Source of the DNA: Thermoplasmata archaeon
GTDB lineage: Archaea; Thermoplasmatota; E2; DHVEG-1
Assembly (NCBI GenBank): GCA_030637965.1
Contig: DAOWFO010000019.1
Coordinates: forward strand, 1 to 30,753
Length of the DNA stretch: 30,753 bases
Direction of reading: 5' to 3'
Position numbers and translations under genes: made by a program. The notes under the pieces were generated by a model. That model searched no databases, had not been told where the DNA came from, and saw nothing but the letters and a program-made list of their open reading frames with translations. Below are positions 1 through 7,605 of the stretch, one piece after another. The first letter of the stretch is position 1. Every line of letters begins with the position of its first letter.

Positions 1-755
1 TCTTCTGGTCCATCGTATTCGCCATCTATTGAAAACATCTTCCTCATTGGTTTAAATTCTGTCTGTTCCTCATATACATGAGCAGTAAGACCAGCAACTC
101 TTCCAATTAAAAAGAATGCTTTACCCAGTTTCCAGTCAAAATCCATATCAGAAATTATCGCTGCTATTGCACCATCCACATTTATCGGAAGTTTCTTTCC
201 TTTTGATATCTCAAGTTCTTTTTCTATTGCTTTAGATAGAGCGATATTGTCTCCAGTAATTTTCAATTCTTCTGCAAGTGAAAAAAGCCTTTCGGTGCGA
301 GGATCTGAAGTGTGAACTCTATGACCAAATCCAAGGATTCGTTTGTTCTGTTCTATTGATTCTTTAACAAGAATTTTTGCTATTTCATCAAATGACTTGA
401 CTTCTTTTTTCATCCTAGATATTCCTTCTTGAAAAAACTTTGCACCTTTTTCAATGGCTCCACCATGTGCATCACCAATAGATAGAATCCCTGCAGCAAC
501 AGCTGTAGGGAGCGGTACTCCACCAGAGGCAACAGATCTTGCAGCAATAGAAGATGGTGGTGTTAAACCATGATCAATACAGGCGGTTAGAATTGCATCC
601 ATCATATGGCCATGTTCTTTAGATGGCAATTCTCCTTTTAAAAGTAAATATACTACATTAGAATAAGATATATTACCTATCAAATCCTCTTGCCTATAGC
701 CCTTTGTTACCAGATGGTTCGGCTCTACTTTAGTAATTTTTGTAGTCCATTTCAT
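1..755 (-). CDS. citryl-CoA lyase, citrate synthase fold (C-terminus cut by window edge)
   Basis: 251 codons are visible; the ATG is at 755 and the C-terminal end lies outside the window. The protein has the small-subunit citrate synthase fold. Seen motifs are SIGDAHGGAIEKGAKF near residue 92, GFGHRVHTSDPRTERL near residue 140 and NVDGAIAAIISDMDFD near residue 197. The length (at least 251 residues, probably about 260) and the lack of a citrate synthase N-terminal large domain match stand-alone citryl-CoA lyases of the Hydrogenobacter CCL type, which cleave citryl-CoA to acetyl-CoA and oxaloacetate. It starts 3 bases after the citrate lyase alpha gene, so the two are almost certainly co-transcribed. 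A short citrate or methylcitrate synthase is the alternative, but the CitF neighbour favours citryl-CoA cleavage. Confidence 0.8.
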   Translation of the reverse strand, partial: MKWTTKITKVEPNHLVTKGYRQEDLIGNISYSNVVYLLLKGELPSKEHGHMMDAILTACIDHGLTPPSSIAARSVASGGVPLPTAVAAGILSIGDAHGGAIEKGAKFFQEGISRMKKEVKSFDEIAKILVKESIEQNKRILGFGHRVHTSDPRTERLFSLAEELKITGDNIALSKAIEKELEISKGKKLPINVDGAIAAIISDMDFDWKLGKAFFLIGRVAGLTAHVYEEQTEFKPMRKMFSIDGEYDGPE

Positions 756-758
756 TTT

Positions 759-2252
759 TCATTCCAACCCTTTTACCTTTTTAATAATATCTAATACAGT
801 ACCATCAAACCATTTAGTGCAACCAACAAGTCGATCCTCAAATTCTAACTCTTGAGGACCACCTGTTGCATCATAAGCTAATTCTTTTAATTCTTCTATT
901 TGAACGATATCGATTTTTCCTTTTAGATTTTCAATTAAGTCTTCTCTTTTTGGATTTATTGCAATTCCCTTGTCCGTTACAATTGCATCAACTACTTCTC
1001 CAGGTGTTGATATTGTTGTAACTTTTTCTCTAACAATTGGATTTTTTTTTCTGAATATTGGACATGTTATAATACATAGTGACGCTCCAGCAGCCGTGTC
1101 CTGATGGCCACCTATACCGTGAAGCATTCGTCCATCGCTGTGAGTGTTTACATTTACATTGAAATTAATATCAACCTCAGTTGCACCTAACACAACAGTG
1201 TCAAGTCCATCTATTGTTCTACCCTTAGATGTAGGGTCAGCATAATGACCGATATCTGCAGGTATCCCCAGAGTTTCTTGAACGAAATTTACAGCATAGT
1301 CATCAAAAACTTGAGAATAATATAGATTCCTAACATGTCCTGCTTTATAAATGTCAACAATAAGTTTAGTTAAACCACCTGTTGCAGTTGATGCTATAAC
1401 TTTTTTTTCTTCAAGTCTTTCACCAAGATATTTCATTGCAGCAAGAGATATTCCTCCTGCTCCTGACTGAAAAATCATTCCATCCTTTATTATTTCTGCT
1501 GCATCCATTAAATCAACACAGTCTCGTGCTATTTTAAGTTCCATAGGGTCGTCAGTTATTTTTGTTGTCCCTGACATAATATTTGATGAATCTCCAATTC
1601 TATCAATTTGTGCAACATAATCAACATATCTTTCTTGAATTTCTTGATATTTACATGGGTAATCAATAATACTGTCTGTTACCATAATTACATAATCCGC
1701 ATGCATTGCATCAACTTGCGAATAAGAAATTGGACCAAATGCACTCTTCCCAATTATTCCTGTTGAATTTCCTCGTTCATCGGAAGCTGATGCAGCAATA
1801 ACTGCAATATCTATATGTAATTCATCTTTTTTTATTGCAGCCCATCTTCCACCGTGAGAACGTAAAACAACTGGATAAGGTAAAGGATTTCTGGAAATAT
1901 AATCTCCAACTACACCGTTTATACTACCCTCTATACGTGTAACAATTCCTTCTTTAATCAGATCAATAATAGGATTATGTACATTAAACATAGCAGTCTG
2001 TGCTATCATAATGTTTTTAACACCAAGATTGAGCACTGTTTCAAGGGTTTTATTAATTACAAAATCACCATTACGAAGTTGATGATGAAATGAAAGAGTC
2101 ATACCATCTTTTAGACCGCATTTTTTTAATGCATCAGAAAGATTGGTAATTTTTGAAGAATAATTATGTTTTTTTGCACCTGAAAATGGTTTAAATGTTT
2201 CACCAGAAATATCTGTTTCAATTAACCTTCCAGCTGCATTTACAACTTTCAT
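759..2252 (-). CDS. citF: citrate lyase alpha subunit / citrate CoA-transferase
   Basis: 497 residues, close to bacterial CitF (about 510). It shows the CoA-transferase family I fold with SGAGGISLAAMKYLGE near residue 263, GGHQDTAAGASLCI near residue 382 and VTDKGIAINPKREDL near residue 427, all typical of CitF. In bacteria CitF swaps acetate for citrate on the CitD acyl carrier protein, and CitE then cleaves the citryl thioester. No CitD, CitE, CitC or CitG is visible here. The following gene is a citryl-CoA lyase of the citrate synthase fold, so this CitF may transfer CoA directly from acetyl-CoA to citrate (inference). The upstream HD gene ends 4 bases before this ATG. Confidence 0.87.
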   Translation of the reverse strand: MKVVNAAGRLIETDISGETFKPFSGAKKHNYSSKITNLSDALKKCGLKDGMTLSFHHQLRNGDFVINKTLETVLNLGVKNIMIAQTAMFNVHNPIIDLIKEGIVTRIEGSINGVVGDYISRNPLPYPVVLRSHGGRWAAIKKDELHIDIAVIAASASDERGNSTGIIGKSAFGPISYSQVDAMHADYVIMVTDSIIDYPCKYQEIQERYVDYVAQIDRIGDSSNIMSGTTKITDDPMELKIARDCVDLMDAAEIIKDGMIFQSGAGGISLAAMKYLGERLEEKKVIASTATGGLTKLIVDIYKAGHVRNLYYSQVFDDYAVNFVQETLGIPADIGHYADPTSKGRTIDGLDTVVLGATEVDINFNVNVNTHSDGRMLHGIGGHQDTAAGASLCIITCPIFRKKNPIVREKVTTISTPGEVVDAIVTDKGIAINPKREDLIENLKGKIDIVQIEELKELAYDATGGPQELEFEDRLVGCTKWFDGTVLDIIKKVKGLE

Positions 2253-2256
2253 AAGT

Positions 2257-2778
2257 TTAACCCAAAGATTTCCTTATTTCAAAATCAATAAAATCACAAT
2301 GATTAACAATAATTGATTCAGGATTTCTTTCTGTTATATCCCCCTCTTTAGAATGCGCGTAAATAATGTATATGATTTCATCTGGAAGACCTAACTCTTT
2401 AGCAAGTAAAGCACCGGATACAGGATGACGGAATTTTTTTGCAGAATCGCATTTTATATATTTACCATTTTTAAATTCATATTCCAATAGTTTACCGACA
2501 TCATGAAGAAGAGCTCCCGCGATTAAATAATCATTATTTATATTCTCTTTTCTTTGTTCCAATATTTTTTTCGCAAGTCTTGTAATACGTTTAGTGTGAT
2601 CAGTTAATTTACCAGAGTTTTCAATTAGAAGGGTAAAAGGTGCATCATCTAGTTTTTTCCATTTTCCACGATCAGATGCCACCTTCCAAACTTGGACAAC
2701 TTTAACTCTTATTTCATTATCTTTTATCCATTTTAATTCTTCTGAAAAACAAGTTTCGATATCACTTTTTTCAACCAT
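2257..2778 (-). CDS. HD-domain phosphohydrolase-like protein, first gene of the citrate lyase operon
   Basis: 173 residues from the ATG at 2778. A GTG at 2787 is in frame, but GGGTG six bases upstream of the ATG supports the later start. The metal-binding HD signature ALLHDVGKLLEYEF is clear in the middle. An upstream His in the KLTDHTKRITRLAKKI helix and a later FRHPVSGALLAKEL / YAHSKEG segment complete an HD-superfamily metal site. The protein is probably a metal-dependent phosphohydrolase acting on a nucleotide or phosphate ester; the substrate is not readable. It leads the operon with citF and the citryl-CoA lyase, suggesting a link to CoA or citrate metabolism, or simple co-transcription. 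Confidence 0.8.
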   Translation of the reverse strand: MVEKSDIETCFSEELKWIKDNEIRVKVVQVWKVASDRGKWKKLDDAPFTLLIENSGKLTDHTKRITRLAKKILEQRKENINNDYLIAGALLHDVGKLLEYEFKNGKYIKCDSAKKFRHPVSGALLAKELGLPDEIIYIIYAHSKEGDITERNPESIIVNHCDFIDFEIRKSLG

Positions 2779-2904
2779 AGATAACACCCAATGTACTCCT
2801 GTAATTCATATCTATTTATTAACGTTCTGTTTAGAAATATAAATTATTATAACTAATTATAAATAGTAATTTTTTAAAAAAATTGAAATTAGGTTAAAAG
2901 ATAT

Positions 2905-3138
2905 TCAATCAAAGTCTGACCCTAAATCATAACCGCAATACGAACATTCATTTCCATCTAAAGATTGATTACAATTTGGACAAGTATATTCATCATCATA
3001 CTTTTGTTCTTCTGCATTGATTGTGCAACCACATTCTGGACATATATATAACTGTGAAGATTCTAATTGCAATAAATTCATTTTTGTTCCGCAATTTGGA
3101 CATATCCATATTTCTTTTAATTCAGTTTTTGCGTCCAT
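2905..3138 (-). CDS. small multi zinc-ribbon protein
   Basis: 77 residues from the ATG at 3138. An upstream in-frame ATG at 3159 exists, but GGAG nine bases before 3138 favours the later start. There are three pairs of CxxC knuckles: CPNCGT then CPECGC, then CPNCNQ with CSYCGYDLG. The tail is acidic (LGSDFD). These are structural zinc ribbons of the kind found in small archaeal proteins that bind RNA polymerase, ribosomes or nucleic acid. No enzymatic domain is present. The gene stands alone on the minus strand with its own TATA box. The specific function is unknown. Confidence 0.72.
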   Translation of the reverse strand: MDAKTELKEIWICPNCGTKMNLLQLESSQLYICPECGCTINAEEQKYDDEYTCPNCNQSLDGNECSYCGYDLGSDFD

Positions 3139-3184
3139 ATACAACAACTCCAATATCATTTAAGATTATTCTACCCTCTGGTAC

Positions 3185-3200
3185 ATATAATATATAAACT
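3185..3200 (-). promoter_or_regulatory. TATA box for the zinc-ribbon gene
   Basis: Read on the minus strand the stretch is TTTATATATTATATG, an archaeal TATA element. Its centre predicts a start of transcription near 3167, giving a leader of about 30 nt that carries the GGAG ribosome binding site for the ATG at 3138. Confidence 0.5.
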
Positions 3201-3265
3201 TAATGTGGAAAAATACCAATATGAAAAAATTACCTAAATTTTCACCATTTATAAATCAATATAAA

Positions 3266-3338
3266 GGGAAGGAGAAGAGGTGATTTAGAGGGTATCGGAT
3301 GGGTATTCTCTAAATAAAATTGGGTTACTTTCCTTCCC
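3266..3338. ncRNA. candidate structured RNA / nested inverted repeat (element E1)
   Basis: The 365-base gap between two divergent genes holds a nested inverted repeat. The outer arms are GGGAAGGA (3266-3273) and TCCTTCCC (3331-3338). The inner arms are TTTAGAG (3284-3290) and CTCTAAA (3308-3314). The element is far richer in G+C than the flanking AT-rich DNA. A TATA-like TTTATAAAT lies at 3248-3256 on the plus strand. No open frame of useful length crosses it. The transcribed strand is uncertain. The rest of the gap (3160-3265 and 3339-3524) shows only AT-rich promoter-like sequence. Confidence 0.4.
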
Positions 3339-3524
3339 AATCGCTAATTAATAATAAGAGAATATTAGATTTAAATGTCCTTTTCGCAGATAGTTATGTA
3401 GATGTATATGAACATCGATAAAAAATATCAGGTGATTAGCCGAGAATTCAGATAATAGATAATAATTGTAAAGAAACATTTAATAATTAATATTTATAAA
3501 TTAATATATCGTAGCGGAGTTTAT

Positions 3525-4808
3525 ATGTCTTCCAAGCCTAAATTAAAGATTAAACTAAAAAAAATTGATGCAATAATTGTAGTTATTTTGTTAGTTATTG
3601 CTGGACTTGTATTAGTTAAGGCGGGATATGTAGCTCCTCTGCAGAAAGACATATCTGAGCCAACTCCAGATGATATAGAGGATATACCTCCACTTCCAAT
3701 ACCTACGCCACCAGAATCGATAACGATGGGGTACATGAGAGCTGTTTCTCCAGAGGATGAAGGAGTTCATTTTAACAAAATAAATATATGTAGGGAATGG
3801 TGGTATTTTAGCGCAGTTTTTGATGAAAGTAGCGATTTGAATGGATGGGTGGTGTCCATTAGCTTCAACCATATGGCGCGTAGTGATCTGCTTGGTACAT
3901 CAAAACCAGACCTTATGGTATTAACATTACATGGACCAAATGGCGAAGAATATGGAGGTATGATAAATAAGGAAAGAGGACTTGGGATAATCAAACAACC
4001 TACATTGAAAGCAAAAACCCCTGGAGTAAGTGTTAGATTCGAAGATTCATGGGCGGAAGGAGAATCACCTGAATGGCATGTTCATGCTGAAGATAATGAC
4101 ATTGACAAAAGCCACGATATCATTATTGATCTAGATTATTTCGCACCATTTGCTCCTGTGTGGACCGTTGGAGAAAGAGCTTTTCAAAAATCAAAAAGTA
4201 ATATCGCAAGCTACATGTTTACAGGATGCAATATAACCGGAACTGTCCAAATTGATGGAAAAGAATATACAGTGAAAGGAACAGGACATCATGAACATTC
4301 TTGGTCGCCAAAAATTGTAACAAGAGGATCAATCAATGGATGGGATTGGTCACATATAACATTAGATAATGGATGGAACTTATACTATTCAAATTATTAT
4401 CAAACTCCACAATATATATCATCCTTAACATCAAAAGTTAATCCTTTTGGATCATTAGTCATAACTACAGATAAAGGAAACTCTATTACTGTATTCAATA
4501 ATATAAACCCTGAAATAACAAAATCTGATGATGAATTATTCCCTTTTGTAAAAATGCCTACTGAAATTAATATAAATGCAGTAGCAGGGATTGAACAACC
4601 ATTATTATCCACCTATAATATTGAGCTTGATATTGAATTATCTGCTAGAAATACATGCGAAAAAGTATGGAAGTTTCCAACATATGTAGGAATGACTGTA
4701 GGAATGAATACCATAAGCGGTACAATATCATGGATAGACGATGAGGGAAACCATGAATTAGAATTGAACGGAGTGGGTGTAATTTGGAGTATGAGGGCAC
4801 TTTTATAG
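3525..4808 (+). CDS. membrane-anchored CrtC/AttH-like lipocalin-fold protein
   Basis: 427 residues. The N-terminus is basic, followed by one hydrophobic segment (about residues 14-33) that fits a signal anchor. A Pro-rich linker (TPDDIEDIPPLPIPTPPE) follows, and the rest is an extracytoplasmic domain. The EWWYFSAVF motif near residue 89 and the later GTGHHEHSW and GWDWSHITLDNGWNLYY segments are hallmarks of the CrtC/AttH two-lipocalin family. Members include carotenoid 1,2-hydratase and uncharacterised secreted proteins. Family members bind hydrophobic ligands, some hydrating isoprenoid double bonds. No carotenoid genes lie nearby, so a hydratase role is not supported. GGAG five bases before the ATG supports the start. 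It is probably monocistronic. Confidence 0.75.
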   Translation: MSSKPKLKIKLKKIDAIIVVILLVIAGLVLVKAGYVAPLQKDISEPTPDDIEDIPPLPIPTPPESITMGYMRAVSPEDEGVHFNKINICREWWYFSAVFDESSDLNGWVVSISFNHMARSDLLGTSKPDLMVLTLHGPNGEEYGGMINKERGLGIIKQPTLKAKTPGVSVRFEDSWAEGESPEWHVHAEDNDIDKSHDIIIDLDYFAPFAPVWTVGERAFQKSKSNIASYMFTGCNITGTVQIDGKEYTVKGTGHHEHSWSPKIVTRGSINGWDWSHITLDNGWNLYYSNYYQTPQYISSLTSKVNPFGSLVITTDKGNSITVFNNINPEITKSDDELFPFVKMPTEININAVAGIEQPLLSTYNIELDIELSARNTCEKVWKFPTYVGMTVGMNTISGTISWIDDEGNHELELNGVGVIWSMRALL

Positions 4809-5088
4809 TATCTAACACCATTCTAAAAAGGGTATATTCTCCGGTTTTATTAAATTTTGAAAAATTATTGAATCCTCTTTCACTCCTAGGAAACTATGAT
4901 AACTCTAGTGATATAATAAACTAAAATTTTTTTTTACTTAATTTTATCTCCATATTAAGAAAATTATTAAAGAAATGTTTGTTTTTAATTGGATTTTTTT
5001 AAACTTTTTTGAATTTTAATGTTTAATTATGATATATGTTAACTTTATAAGGAAACATATGTTGTCTATTTGTAAATTAAAAGGAGAT

Positions 5089-5625
5089 ATGTCTGTTATG
5101 GCCAGAAGTAGCATGAAACAAATTGAAAACGATGAAATAAAAATTATTCTTGAATTACAAAAAAATGCAAGAGAAAGTATAGACAAAATTGCAGAAAGAT
5201 GTAATTTTTCAAGACAGAAAGTTTGGAGAATCATGAATAAACTTGAGGAGAAAAATAAGATTTGGGGATATACTGCTGTAACCGATGATGAAAAAATGGG
5301 TGTTAACAGATATTTTGTGCTTATCAAACGAACTTTAACACCGCTTACAAATGATTTGGCTGAAAAAATTGTTAAAAGAGATATAGAAAAATCAATCGCA
5401 AAAGAGGCAATCACTATTGAAAATAGCTATTTTGTCCATGGAAAATATGATTGGATTATTTGTTTAACCGCTGAAAATATCAAACAAGCAAAAAAATTCT
5501 GTGATATTTTACAAAATGTATATTATGGATACATCGCAAATATAATAATTTTAGAAAATCTATTCTCCATTCGTAACCATGGTCTGTTAAATCCTAATAA
5601 AGATGAAATAAAAGATTTTTTATGA
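5089..5625 (+). CDS. Lrp/AsnC-family transcriptional regulator
   Basis: 178 residues from the ATG at 5089; a second ATG at 5098 is equally possible. GGAG at 5083-5086 lies 2 bases before the first and 11 before the second. The open frame extends to 5029, but a TATA-like TTTATAAGG at about 5044 makes a start that far upstream unlikely. The winged helix-turn-helix covers roughly residues 12-60, with ESIDKIAERCNFSRQKVWRIM as the helix-turn-helix core and GYTAVTDDEKMG leading into the effector domain. The C-terminal part resembles a RAM-like domain (YFVHGKYDWIICLTAEN). It presumably binds DNA as a dimer; the ligand and targets are unknown. It lies next to, and convergent with, the mevalonate operon. 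Confidence 0.75.
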   Translation: MSVMARSSMKQIENDEIKIILELQKNARESIDKIAERCNFSRQKVWRIMNKLEEKNKIWGYTAVTDDEKMGVNRYFVLIKRTLTPLTNDLAEKIVKRDIEKSIAKEAITIENSYFVHGKYDWIICLTAENIKQAKKFCDILQNVYYGYIANIIILENLFSIRNHGLLNPNKDEIKDFL

Positions 5626-5726
5626 AATAACACAATTAGATAAAATCTATGAAGGAGAATTTACAAATTATTGGTATTTTAACGGGTGTCTCTGCTTCAA
5701 TTTTATAATATATTTATTTGCATATT

Positions 5727-6110
5727 TTATTGTATAGTTACTAATGCCTTCTCAGCATCTAATAAAACGGTGTCTCCTTCTTTTATTTTTAATATATCAA
5801 TTTTATCTACACAAGGTATCCCTGCAAGTATGACACCGGTTGCAACAATCGTCTCAGTCTCTTCATTAATTATACCTCTTGGTGCTACACCATTTTTCTT
5901 AAGTCCATAGATTACATAAGAACCTACGGTTGAACCTTTTCCGCATGGAAAAACTAGAATTTTATCTTTAACACATCTTCCTTTAAGTGGATGCTCTTCT
6001 TCAATAACAATGCCAGTATTACTATCAATTCCACCATAGAAACCTATCGGTTCATTTGACACAATTGCAATTCCCTTTGCTCTTCCTGGATATATTGTTC
6101 TTCCTTTCAT
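5727..6110 (-). CDS. phosphomevalonate dehydratase small subunit (aconitase X swivel domain)
   Basis: 127 residues. This is the DUF126/aconitase-X small subunit, with FPCGKGSTVGSYVIYGL near residue 54 and IVATGVILAGIPCVDKID further on. With the large subunit it forms the AcnX-type enzyme that dehydrates (R)-5-phosphomevalonate to trans-anhydromevalonate 5-phosphate in the archaeal mevalonate pathway. Its ATG overlaps the stop of the large subunit by 4 bases. It is the last gene of the five-gene mevalonate operon. AcnX proteins in other settings act on hydroxyproline-type substrates, but the neighbours here decide the assignment. Confidence 0.9.
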   Translation of the reverse strand: MKGRTIYPGRAKGIAIVSNEPIGFYGGIDSNTGIVIEEEHPLKGRCVKDKILVFPCGKGSTVGSYVIYGLKKNGVAPRGIINEETETIVATGVILAGIPCVDKIDILKIKEGDTVLLDAEKALVTIQ

Positions 6111-7291
6111 GCTTGCCCCTTTATAAGTTTATCAATATTCGAAAATACAACTTGCTGCTTACAAAATCCGGGCAAATAATTAGCGGCCTTACCAGAATTT
6201 ACCCCCGTTGTTTTATATCCCATCTTCTCAATAGGTGAAACAACCATACAAGTATCTGCTACAACATTACCTCCAGCCCTCTCAATTATTTCAGTAAAGC
6301 CCATTCTATCTGCAACCTCCTTCATAATCCTAGAGGTGCATACCCAAACAGGTTTTTTCAGTTTTTTATCTTTAAGTTTCTCAGAAATTACTGAAATCTC
6401 CTTAATAGATGCATGGGGACATCCAAGAATCACAATGTCTGGGTCTTTACCAGTATTTAATTTTTCATATGTTTCTTCTATTTCTTTTTTTCCGATATCG
6501 ATTGTTTCCAAACCATCTTTTTCTATCAAATCAGCTTCTGGGGTTAGTTCCTTAACATGATACAATGCAACAGCTCCAGAAGCAGCCATTGCAGCTCCGA
6601 GAGCTTTCAATTGATCAGTATTTGCATTTTTAATGCCGGTAAAGTATGGAATCTTGTTTTTTATCATTTTACCAACAAGATATCCTAATGCACTAAAATC
6701 CGAGTTGAAAATCATATCTACATCAATCCTTATTTTAATATTAGGTTGTCTTTTTTCCCAAATATGCAAACCGTAGTTTGGTGTTCTACCGCATATAGCA
6801 GCAGCAAGGGCAGAAGGGCCCCCCTCTCTATTAGTTCTTGCCCCAATAACTGAATTCGAAAACGAAACAGCAGAAGATTCTGACCAAGCAATATGTTCTC
6901 TAAACCTTGGAAGATTTCCAGCTAGATACGGCGTACAAGTAGACGTAACTACAATACCCATTTTCTTAAATGCATCCATAATACGAAGTTGGTTTTTTGC
7001 AAAATCTTTAGGGAATCCAAGTTTGTCCCAGTTTTCAAGATCCATGCCAGCAGGATTAAGATAAGTGAGGACTTGAACTTTGGCACCTTTTGAAGCCATA
7101 TCCTCTAAAAATTCAACTCCAGGATCACCGATTGATTTATAAGATACACCTGCAACTTGGACAGAACCAATAGGGATCATTCTGTCAGCACCATAAATAT
7201 CCCCGAGTCTTACAAGCAGTCTGAACATCCTTTCAAATATCTCACTTTTTTCCCCCTCTAGAATTTTTTCTTCTTCTTTAGTTAGATACAT
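6107..7291 (-). CDS. phosphomevalonate dehydratase large subunit (aconitase X catalytic subunit)
   Basis: 394 residues, the usual size of the DUF521/aconitase-X large subunit. Conserved stretches include STCTPYLAGNLPRFREHIAW near residue 117, GARTNREGGPSALAAAICGR near residue 151, a CPHAS segment near residue 293 and CMVVSPIEKMGYKTTGVNSG near residue 350. The cysteines in these segments are candidates for the iron-sulfur cluster ligands. The enzyme removes water from (R)-5-phosphomevalonate. It overlaps the LpdD-like gene by 10 bases and the small subunit by 4 bases, which points to one transcript. Confidence 0.92.
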   Translation of the reverse strand: MYLTKEEEKILEGEKSEIFERMFRLLVRLGDIYGADRMIPIGSVQVAGVSYKSIGDPGVEFLEDMASKGAKVQVLTYLNPAGMDLENWDKLGFPKDFAKNQLRIMDAFKKMGIVVTSTCTPYLAGNLPRFREHIAWSESSAVSFSNSVIGARTNREGGPSALAAAICGRTPNYGLHIWEKRQPNIKIRIDVDMIFNSDFSALGYLVGKMIKNKIPYFTGIKNANTDQLKALGAAMAASGAVALYHVKELTPEADLIEKDGLETIDIGKKEIEETYEKLNTGKDPDIVILGCPHASIKEISVISEKLKDKKLKKPVWVCTSRIMKEVADRMGFTEIIERAGGNVVADTCMVVSPIEKMGYKTTGVNSGKAANYLPGFCKQQVVFSNIDKLIKGQA

Positions 7292-7605
7292 TCTATTAAA
7301 CTCCTACAATTTTCAACAATTTTATCAATATCTGCTTTAGATGCACTATCTATATGTATGCCACCAAGAGCAACTACTTTTGTGTTATATTTTTTACATG
7401 CTTCTTCTGCAATAGGTTTTAACACAATATAATCATAATGTCCTTCTAATCTTATAACATCTGTTTCTTTTTCAGGTTCACAAACAACAATACCACCAAG
7501 ATGCGATTTTTCTCCTCCACCTAAAATATAGATTCTATCAATACCAATTTCTATCTGTTTTAACCATACTTTGAATTTACCTTTACCCAAGGTAATCATT
7601 GACAT
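7282..7605 (-). CDS. LpdD-like small protein, likely prenylated-flavin chaperone/partner of the UbiD decarboxylase
   Basis: 107 residues from the ATG at 7605. A TTG precedes it at 7608, and another ATG at 7599 is possible. Seen features are LGGGEKSHLGGIVVCEP near residue 29, GHYDYIVLKPIAEEACKKY near residue 55 and VVALGGIHIDSASKADID near residue 76. The GGxxxHxG and GIHxDxAS pattern resembles the LpdD-like family, small proteins encoded with UbiD-type prenyl-FMN decarboxylases and proposed to help load or protect the cofactor. The gene sits between the UbiD homologue (23-base overlap) and the AcnX large subunit (10-base overlap). The family call is from memory of the motif. The role in anhydromevalonate phosphate decarboxylation is inference. 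Confidence 0.65.
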   Translation of the reverse strand: MSMITLGKGKFKVWLKQIEIGIDRIYILGGGEKSHLGGIVVCEPEKETDVIRLEGHYDYIVLKPIAEEACKKYNTKVVALGGIHIDSASKADIDKIVENCRSLIECI

